From Coriobacteriaceae bacterium (lineage in GTDB: Bacteria > Actinomycetota > Coriobacteriia > Coriobacteriales > Coriobacteriaceae): a stretch of DNA of 64,000 nucleotides. The DNA lies in contig DAJPFV010000001.1 of NCBI GenBank assembly GCA_025993015.1, positions 2,046,001 to 2,110,000 on the forward strand, written 5' to 3'. The position numbers and the translations under genes are program-made. The notes beneath the pieces were generated by a model. It did not search any database. It was given only the letters and a program-made list of their open reading frames with translations, and was not told where the DNA came from. This document shows, piece by piece, positions 58,047 through 64,000 of the stretch (position 1 is the stretch's first letter; every line of letters starts with the position of its first letter).

Positions 58047-58080
58047 GCCCGCTCGGGTTTATACCGGGCGGGCTTTTTTC
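58047..58080 (+). terminator. rho-independent terminator ending the prophage late transcript
   Basis: GCCCGCTCGG pairs with CCGGGCGGGC (one G-T) around a 7-nt loop, followed by six T. Confidence 0.9.
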
Positions 58081-58171
58081 TCGAGAAAAGATGACGCTAC
58101 GCCGCCCGTGGTATCCTGAGCAGCACGACGGTCCCAACGGCGCAGATCTCGGTTCTAGAATCTAGGCAGAC

Positions 58172-58181
58172 GGGGCACCAT
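58172..58181. other. attR core (GGGGCACCAT)
   Basis: Second copy of the 10-bp core at the tRNA-Arg 3' end. What follows (from 58182) is presumed host sequence that once followed the tRNA. Confidence 0.75.
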
Positions 58182-58191
58182 CGAACGTAAG

Positions 58192-58225
58192 ACCGTCCGA
58201 ACCTCGCATGGTCCGGGCGGTTTTC
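58192..58225 (+). terminator. terminator, probably the original terminator of tRNA-Arg(CCG)
   Basis: ACCGTCCGAACC pairs with GGTCCGGGCGGT (two imperfect pairs), followed by TTTTC. Its position right after attR suggests it served the tRNA before integration. Confidence 0.7.
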
Positions 58226-58255
58226 TTATACCGACGCGACGTGATGGGACGTGGT

Positions 58256-60979
58256 ATGGCAGCAACGGATATCGAGCGCGGACTCTCAACCGCCGAGGTC
58301 GAGGAGCGTATCGCCGCCGGTAAAATCAACCGCAACATGGAACTCAAGACCAAGTCGGTCAAAGAGCTCATCATCGAGAACCTCTGCACGCTGTTCAATT
58401 TGATCAACGTGATCTTGGCTTTCCTGGTCATTTTGACCGGTTCGTTTAAGAATCTGACGTTCCTGTTCGTGGTGTTCTTGAACACCGCTATTGGCGTCAT
58501 TCAGTCCATGCGTTCCAAGAAGATGGTCGATAAGCTCACGCTGCTGACCTCCAAGAAGGCCATCGCGGTGCGCGATGGCGCCGAGGTGGAGCTCGACCTG
58601 GACCAGATCGTGCTCGACGACATCATCCGCCTGGGGCGCGGCGACCAGATTCCCGCTGACGCCGTGGTGGTTTCGGGCGAGGCGCTCGTGAACGAGAGCC
58701 TGCTGACGGGCGAGAGCGACCTTATTAAGAAACAGCCCGGTTCCGAGCTCATGAGCGGCAGCTTTATCGACTCGGGCCTGCTGCGCGCCCGCGTGATCCA
58801 TGTCGGCGCCGACAACTACGTGGCCAAAATTAATAACGAGGCCAAGTACGTCAAAAAGGTCAATTCCGAGATCATGAACGCGCTTAACGCCATCGTGCGC
58901 TTTGCGAGCATCATCATGATTCCGCTTGGCCTGGCTCTGTTCGCCTCGAGTGTAAGTGGGCTGTGGGATGCCGCGGGAACCCCGGGCGATAGCGCGCTTT
59001 CGTGGTGCTTCTCCGAGCTGTTGGCTGGTCATGTGCCTTCGTCGGCGCTGCTGTCCACGGTGGGCGCCCTGCTGGGCATGATCCCGCAGGGCCTGGTGCT
59101 GCTGACCTCGTCGGTGCTCGCCATCGCCACGGTGCGCCTGGCCCGCCGCAAGGTGCTGGCGCAGCAGCTCTACTGCATCGAGACGCTCGCGCGCGTCGAC
59201 GTGCTGTGCCTGGACAAGACGGGCACCATCACGTCGGGTCGTATGGAGGTCGAGGGCACCTACCCGCTGCCTGTTGAGGGTGTTGGCTTTGGCGTGGACT
59301 CGGAGGAGGCGGCTGTTCCCGTCGATACCACAGTGCTCGATTTTGCGCTGGTTAACGTCGCGCGTGCGACTTCGGCCGATGCCAACGAGACCTGCCAGGC
59401 GCTGCTCAACTATTACGCCGATCGCCCGGTCGAGGTGTCTGAGCCGCTGTCGGTCATTCCGTTCTCGTCGTCTAAAAAATGGAGTGGCGCTTCTTTTGCG
59501 CAGGGCTCCTATGTGATGGGTGCCGCGCAGTTTGTGCTCTCTGATCGTGTGTTTTCGCAGGTCGAGAACCGTGTCGCCGAGCTTGCCGATACCTGCCGCG
59601 TGCTCGTGGTGGCGCGCGTGGACGGCTTTACGCCCGATGGGGATATGGTGGGCGAGGCCGAGCCCGTGGGCTTTGTGACCATCCGCGACGAGATTCGTAC
59701 CTCGGCGGCCGAGACCATCGGCTACTTTAACGAGCAGGGCGTGACCCTCAACGTGATCAGTGGCGACGACCCGCGTACGGTGTCGTCGATCGCGCGCGTG
59801 GTGGGCGTGCCGGGGGCGGACGCTTATGTGGACGCCACGACGCTCGATACACCGGCCAAGCTTGATGCCGCAGTGGACCGCTACCATGTCTTTGGTCGTG
59901 TGACCCCGCAGCAGAAGCGCGAGCTCGTGCAGGCGCTCAAGCGCCGCGAGCACACCGTGGCCATGACGGGCGACGGCGTCAACGACGTGCTGGCGCTCAA
60001 GGAGGCCGACTGCTCCGTGGCCATGGCGGCCGGCTCCGATGCCGCGCGTAACGTGGCCGAGATCGTACTCGTCGACAACGACTTTGCCTCGATGCCCGCC
60101 GTGGTGGCCGAGGGCCGTCGCTCCATCAACAACCTGCAGCGTTCGGCCTCACTGTTCCTGACCAAGACGCTGTTCTCGATGGGCCTGGCGGCGCTGTGTA
60201 TCGCGCTGCCGCCGTACCCCTTCGAGCCCATCCAGATGACGCTCATTAACTTCTTCTGCATCGGCGCGCCGGGCTTTGTGTTGGGCCTGGAGCCCAACAA
60301 TGCTCGTGTGAAGGGTGCGTTTTTGAGCAACGTACTCAAGCGTGCACTGCCGGCGTCGATTGCGGTCATTTTGGCTGCGGCGCTCGATATCTTTGTGGCG
60401 CGCGTGTTTGGCTTTAGCCAGCTCGCGCTGTCTACGATGTGCCTGCTTACGTCGTGCGCGGCGAGCGTCAGCCTAATCTGGCGCATCTCGCAGCCTCTCA
60501 CGCCCTTACGTGTGGTGCTCTTTGTGTTTGTAGTCGCCGGCATCCTGGTGGGCGTTATCGGATTCCCGGAGCTGCTGTCTATTGCCAACCTGTCGATGGG
60601 CCAGATGGTTATCTTGGCTGTTATCGTGGTCTTTACCTGCTCGGTGTTCTTTAAGCTCGCCACGATGATGGATTCGCTCAAGCCGCGTCGTCGTCATGCC
60701 GCAACTGGTTTTGGCCGCGGTGTGCGCGTCCGCCTGGGTCGCGGTGGCGGCAAGGTGAGCTCGACGGGCTCGACGGCCGAACGTTTTGCCAAGCGCGTCG
60801 CCGCCGACATGGCGCAGCGCCGCGAAGATCGCACCGCTCGCGAGGCCGAGGCCCGCGCACTCGAGGGCGTGGCCCAGGCCCAGCCCAAGAAAAAGAAGAG
60901 TACCGGAGCTAAGCGCTCTCGTGTGACCAAGTCCGCCCAAGGCATCAAAGTCTCGATGCCAAGCAAAAAGAAGAAGTAG
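58256..60979 (+). CDS. P-type cation-transporting ATPase
   Basis: 907 residues from ATG 58256; the frame is open further upstream but through a terminator. The actuator loop has LLTGESDL (about 148-155), the phosphorylation site is CLDKTGTIT with Asp 320, and the hinge is MTGDGVNDVLALKEADCSVAM. Hydrophobic segments flank these, with six in the C-terminal third. It is of the HAD-IC P2-like type (CtpE/calcium-ATPase related); the ion cannot be fixed. There is no N-terminal heavy-metal domain. The last 60 residues are very basic (KKKKSTGAKRSR, PSKKKK). Confidence 0.88.
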   Translation: MAATDIERGLSTAEVEERIAAGKINRNMELKTKSVKELIIENLCTLFNLINVILAFLVILTGSFKNLTFLFVVFLNTAIGVIQSMRSKKMVDKLTLLTSKKAIAVRDGAEVELDLDQIVLDDIIRLGRGDQIPADAVVVSGEALVNESLLTGESDLIKKQPGSELMSGSFIDSGLLRARVIHVGADNYVAKINNEAKYVKKVNSEIMNALNAIVRFASIIMIPLGLALFASSVSGLWDAAGTPGDSALSWCFSELLAGHVPSSALLSTVGALLGMIPQGLVLLTSSVLAIATVRLARRKVLAQQLYCIETLARVDVLCLDKTGTITSGRMEVEGTYPLPVEGVGFGVDSEEAAVPVDTTVLDFALVNVARATSADANETCQALLNYYADRPVEVSEPLSVIPFSSSKKWSGASFAQGSYVMGAAQFVLSDRVFSQVENRVAELADTCRVLVVARVDGFTPDGDMVGEAEPVGFVTIRDEIRTSAAETIGYFNEQGVTLNVISGDDPRTVSSIARVVGVPGADAYVDATTLDTPAKLDAAVDRYHVFGRVTPQQKRELVQALKRREHTVAMTGDGVNDVLALKEADCSVAMAAGSDAARNVAEIVLVDNDFASMPAVVAEGRRSINNLQRSASLFLTKTLFSMGLAALCIALPPYPFEPIQMTLINFFCIGAPGFVLGLEPNNARVKGAFLSNVLKRALPASIAVILAAALDIFVARVFGFSQLALSTMCLLTSCAASVSLIWRISQPLTPLRVVLFVFVVAGILVGVIGFPELLSIANLSMGQMVILAVIVVFTCSVFFKLATMMDSLKPRRRHAATGFGRGVRVRLGRGGGKVSSTGSTAERFAKRVAADMAQRREDRTAREAEARALEGVAQAQPKKKKSTGAKRSRVTKSAQGIKVSMPSKKKK

Positions 60980-61082
60980 CTACGCGCCCTGGCGATGTTG
61001 AATTGGTGCCTTGTTCCTGTGGGGCCGTGGCGATGTTATGCTCTAACCTCGATTGTTTGAATTGCTTCGAAAAGAGGATGCC

Positions 61083-62231
61083 GTGATCTGCCCGCATTGC
61101 CTTAAGACTATCGAGGACGGCGCCTCGTTCTGCCCCTACTGCAACGCCTATGTGGGTCCGGGCGATGGTCCCGAGCACACCGAGTTCGTGTTCTGTGAGG
61201 GCTGCGGTGCCCGTCTTTCTCCGCATGATCGCACGTGCCCAAAATGCGGACGCCCTGCTCCGGGTATCCTCTCCGAGGACGCGGCCGCATCCGACCTGGC
61301 AGCGGGCCGCACGGCGGGCTTTCCGCGCCTAACGCAAGAGCAGATCGATACCGAGGTGCCTCATGCGCCCGCCTCGGCTGCCGCGGTTCTTTCGGACGCC
61401 GCCGATCCTAACGAGACCTGCGTGCTGCCGGCTTTCGATAAGGATTTCGGTATCCCCAAGGTCGATATTCCCACGCCCGTTTCCCTGCATGACGATGCTC
61501 AAAAACCCAAGCGCAAGGTGCATCCCGACGAGGACGCCTATCACAAGCACAAGCGTCATATCCCCAAGCCGCTCATCGTCATCGCGGTCCTTGCCGTCGT
61601 TTGCGGCGGTGCCTATTGGTTCGTGACGGCCGATCCCATGGGTGTCATGCCTGCCTTCTACGACCAGTTTGGCCAGGCTGCGCAGACGACCTTCCCCACG
61701 CGCCAAAAGGGCGAGGCGACTGAGGACGATACCAAGCAGGACGATTCTGCCGAGGTGGTCCAGGAAGAAACCGTGCTCACCGATGATCAGCTCTATACCA
61801 GACTCGACGGTCTGTATCAGACCATCGTGTCCTACGGTGATGAGGACCAGATCGGCGAGGTCATCGATTCCTTTAACAACGGCTATCTCCGAACGCCGCT
61901 GTCCACCCGCCAGGAGCTGTCGCAGAGTGCCTACGCCCTGCGCGACCAGATCAAAAAGACGCAAGATGAGCTTAACAACCTTAAGTATCAGGACGATACG
62001 GTCTATGCGGACGACATCGCCCACTTAAAGCAGCTTGCCGAGTGGATGTACGAGCGTGTCGACGTGATCTGCCAGAGCTGGGATATCTCGCTGGCCATTC
62101 CCGATGGCGAGTCGATGAGTTCCCACCAAAGCGAGATCCTGGCGCCCATCGCACAGGGCGGCAACAGCGCGCTGAACCAGTACGACGCCAATGTGGGCTC
62201 CTGGAAGCCGCAGCAGCGTTCCCAAAATTAG
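61083..62231 (+). CDS. Zinc-ribbon membrane protein
   Basis: About 382 residues. GTG 61083 is chosen because AGAGGA precedes it; an in-frame TTG lies at 61053. The N-terminal part has two zinc ribbons (CPHCLKTI...CPYCNAYV; CEGCGARL...CPKCGRPA). After a long linker comes one membrane helix (PLIVIAVLAVVCGGAYWFVT, about 163-182) and a coiled C-terminal part outside the cell. Function unknown; such proteins are common in actinobacterial-type genomes. Confidence 0.75.
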   Translation: MICPHCLKTIEDGASFCPYCNAYVGPGDGPEHTEFVFCEGCGARLSPHDRTCPKCGRPAPGILSEDAAASDLAAGRTAGFPRLTQEQIDTEVPHAPASAAAVLSDAADPNETCVLPAFDKDFGIPKVDIPTPVSLHDDAQKPKRKVHPDEDAYHKHKRHIPKPLIVIAVLAVVCGGAYWFVTADPMGVMPAFYDQFGQAAQTTFPTRQKGEATEDDTKQDDSAEVVQEETVLTDDQLYTRLDGLYQTIVSYGDEDQIGEVIDSFNNGYLRTPLSTRQELSQSAYALRDQIKKTQDELNNLKYQDDTVYADDIAHLKQLAEWMYERVDVICQSWDISLAIPDGESMSSHQSEILAPIAQGGNSALNQYDANVGSWKPQQRSQN

Positions 62232-62264
62232 TTCGCCATAGTCGGCATAACCTACGTGCGCAAT

Positions 62265-62294
62265 TGATGTAAGCGCATGCTTATTGCTACAATT
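62265..62294 (+). promoter_or_regulatory. Promoter of the cyclophilin gene
   Basis: TTGATG (62265-62270), 18-nt spacer, TACAAT (62289-62294), about 38 nt before the ATG. Confidence 0.55.
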
Positions 62295-62332
62295 CGTACA
62301 AATATGCTTTAAACGCACGAGGAAGGAACCAC

Positions 62333-62875
62333 ATGTTTGGTTTTAAGAAAGAGCTCTACACGCCCGAGTATCAGCTTGCCGGCGACGAGTGCGCCGTTAT
62401 CGAGACGTCGAAGGGTACCATCAAGGTCAAGTTTGACGGCGAGGGCGCTCCCATTCATGTCGCGAACTTCTGCGAGCTTTCCACGATGGGCTTCTATGAT
62501 GGCCTTAAGTTCCATCGCTATGTGCCCGGTTTTGTCATCCAGGGCGGCGACCCCAATACCCGCGATATGTCCGGCGCCGACGTCGCCGCTGGTCTTGAGG
62601 GCCCCGACGGCATGCCCGGTACCGGTGGCCCCGGCTACTGCATCAAGGGCGAGTTTGCCACCAATCCGCGCAACAGCCATGTCGATGGTGCCCTTGCCAT
62701 GGCACGCTCCATGGACCCCGATTCCGCGGGTTCGCAGTTCTACTTCTGCCTGGGCGCCCAGCATAACCTCGATTCCGGTTACACCGTCTTTGGTACCACG
62801 GTCGAGGGTCTCGATGTGATTTCGCAGCTGCGTGCCGGCGACGAGATCGTCCATGTCGAGATCGTTCACGAGTAA
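62333..62875 (+). CDS. Cyclophilin-type peptidyl-prolyl cis-trans isomerase
   Basis: 180 residues with a GAGGAAGGAA ribosome site. LKFHRYVPGFVIQGGDP, GPGYCIKGEF and SAGSQFYFCLG are the cyclophilin active site; Arg in FHR and Gln in QGGDP are catalytic. No signal peptide, so cytoplasmic. A TPR protein follows 11 nt later. Confidence 0.93.
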   Translation: MFGFKKELYTPEYQLAGDECAVIETSKGTIKVKFDGEGAPIHVANFCELSTMGFYDGLKFHRYVPGFVIQGGDPNTRDMSGADVAAGLEGPDGMPGTGGPGYCIKGEFATNPRNSHVDGALAMARSMDPDSAGSQFYFCLGAQHNLDSGYTVFGTTVEGLDVISQLRAGDEIVHVEIVHE

Positions 62876-62886
62876 AGGGGACTTCC

Positions 62887-64000
62887 TTGAATAGCCAGCT
62901 GATCCAACAGGGCCGCGCCGCTTACCGCGCGGGTGATTTTTCCGCTGCAGCCCAGATGCTTGGGGCGGCAAAGACTCCCGATGAGATTATGGGCGAGGCC
63001 GATCACCTTCGTGGCAACGCCTTGATGCACCTGGGCATGTATGCCGAGGCCGCCGAGGCTTATGCTGCCGCCCTCAACGACGGCACCTACGGCAAGCGCG
63101 GCGCGCTGCTCACCAACCGCGGCAAGGCGCTCGCCGCCGTGGGCGACTACACGACGGCCGCCCAGGCGTTCTCTGGTGCTACGCAGGATGCTTCCTATGC
63201 CACGCCGTTCAAGGCCTATCTGGGCCTGGGCAATGCGCTGTTCCAGTCGGGCGATTATGCCAACGCGGGTACTGCCTTCCGTCAGGCTGCCATCGACGGC
63301 GCCAATCCGGCTCCTGCCGCCGCACTGGGCGAGCTTGGTCGTTGCTTCATTAAGCTCGGCCGTCCGGCGGATGCCGTGGAGACCTACCGCACGGCTATCG
63401 ACTTTGCCGGCCCCCGCGACGACACGCGTGCGCTCAACGCCGGCATGGGTCAGGCGCTTTCTGCCGCCGGCCGCCCCTCCGACGCACTCGACGCCTTTAA
63501 CGCCGCTACTGCCGATGGCATCTACCAGCTCACCTCCGAGCAGGCCGATGAGCTTGCCCGCGTGCACGATTCGCTTGCCGCGCTGTCTGCCCAGACGGCT
63601 ATGGCCGCGGCTCCGGCGCCCGCGATGGACGCTCCTGCCGTCGATCCGCTCGATCCTACGGGCGCGACCGGTCAGTTTATGCCCGATCCCTCGGACACCG
63701 GCTTCTTTACGCTGTCCGAGTCCGAGATGGTCCAGCAGGACCGTCAGGATCGTAAGCAGGCCAAGGTCCGTCGTCGCCATCGCCACACGGGTCTCAAAGT
63801 CTTCATCGTGCTGCTTCTGCTCATTTTGATCGCCGCGGGCGGTCTGGGCTTTGCCTACACGCGCGGCTTTGGCTTCCCGTCCCAGGAGTCTGTCGTTACT
63901 GATCTGTTCCAGGCTGCCGGCGACGGTGACACCGCAAAGGCCGAGTCTTGCCTGGCCTCGAGCCTGCCCGAGGACGCCAAGTCGATGATCATCTCCTCGA
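62887..64000 (+). CDS. TPR-repeat membrane protein (3' end outside window)
   Basis: Open to the window end; 371 codons seen. It starts at TTG 62887 with AAAGGGGAC upstream. About 220 residues are tetratricopeptide repeats (MHLGMYAEAAEAYAAALN; LGNALFQSGDYANAGTAFRQA; IKLGRPADAVETYRTAID; LSAAGRPSDALDAFNAAT). A linker and a basic patch (RKQAKVRRRHRHTG) precede one membrane helix (LKVFIVLLLLILIAAGGLGFAYT). So a cytoplasmic TPR domain is tethered to the membrane, with an outer part beginning at about residue 325. Confidence 0.8.
   Translation, partial: MNSQLIQQGRAAYRAGDFSAAAQMLGAAKTPDEIMGEADHLRGNALMHLGMYAEAAEAYAAALNDGTYGKRGALLTNRGKALAAVGDYTTAAQAFSGATQDASYATPFKAYLGLGNALFQSGDYANAGTAFRQAAIDGANPAPAAALGELGRCFIKLGRPADAVETYRTAIDFAGPRDDTRALNAGMGQALSAAGRPSDALDAFNAATADGIYQLTSEQADELARVHDSLAALSAQTAMAAAPAPAMDAPAVDPLDPTGATGQFMPDPSDTGFFTLSESEMVQQDRQDRKQAKVRRRHRHTGLKVFIVLLLLILIAAGGLGFAYTRGFGFPSQESVVTDLFQAAGDGDTAKAESCLASSLPEDAKSMIISS

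Larger units (their letters stand above)
20582..58181. mobile_element. Siphovirus-type prophage with a diversity-generating retroelement
   Basis: About 37.6 kb between two GGGGCACCAT copies. It has integrase and repressor genes reading left, then early, packaging, head, tail, DGR and lysis genes reading right, with start-stop overlaps throughout. Head and tail genes in the usual siphovirus order (tape measure, Dit, tail-tip) mark a long non-contractile tail. Possible defects: amber codons in three genes and two frameshifts at G runs, so it may be cryptic or partly decayed. Confidence 0.93.

Noticed and set aside
20582..58181. Full TAG recoding (genetic code 15) in the prophage
   Set aside because: TAG ends the capsid gene just before a ribosome site and ends Dit, integrity-needed genes; so TAG still works as stop. 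No CTA-anticodon tRNA was noticed in the prophage.
58208..58255. Upstream start for the P-type ATPase
   Set aside because: It would begin inside the tRNA terminator hairpin; ATG 58256 is outside it.

Overview
The window reads as chromosome of a high-GC member of the Coriobacteriia, most likely Collinsella. This is inferred from gene style, fusions and codon use, not from a marker gene. It holds, in order: a cell-surface polysaccharide region with IS21-type insertions (1-11,626), a tRNA-Arg, an aromatic amino acid supra-operon on the minus strand (11,862-20,309), a 37.6 kb siphovirus-type prophage integrated at the 3' end of a second tRNA-Arg (20,582-58,181), and ordinary chromosome (58,256-64,000).

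Polysaccharide region. rmlA, rmlB and a fused rmlC-rmlD make dTDP-L-rhamnose. A GT2 glycosyltransferase and a Wzm/Wzt-type ABC exporter follow. The locus is scarred: an acyltransferase is cut by the end of one IS21-like element. A DUF4869/P-loop gene pair sits between rmlA and rmlB, and its P-loop gene is split in frame by a second IS21-like element with a 4-bp target duplication. That second element has itself lost the 5' third of istB.

Aromatic operon. aroF-tyrA-aroB-aroA-aroC-pheA-aroE/K, then aroQ, encode every enzyme from DAHP synthase to chorismate plus the first committed enzymes for Tyr and Phe. AroE and AroK are fused. A terminator-like hairpin inside a possible leader ORF precedes aroF.

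Prophage. Serine integrase (broken by an amber codon), a cluster of XRE regulators with divergent promoters, a rightward early operon (ERF annealing protein, SSB, replication protein with internal iterons, many small zinc-ribbon proteins), terminases, portal, a MuF-type head protein with a nuclease-toxin-like C-terminus, scaffold, capsid, connectors, tail genes with a programmed -1 frameshift, tape measure, Dit, tail-tip protein, baseplate proteins, holin and amidase. Between the baseplate and lysis genes lies a complete diversity-generating retroelement (DGR): a target gene with a C-terminal variable repeat (VR), an Avd-like accessory gene, a template repeat (TR) and a reverse transcriptase. 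TR and VR differ at three positions over 128 nt, and all three are adenines in TR. This is the most interesting system in the window.

Oddities that recur in the prophage. Three genes (integrase, tail-tip protein, membrane protein before the holin) are each broken by a single in-frame TAG with coding sense on both sides. Two genes (a methyltransferase-like protein and the DGR reverse transcriptase) carry runs of nine or ten G that seem one base too long for the coherent reading frame. These could be decay, phase variation, suppression or assembly error, and the sequence alone cannot decide.
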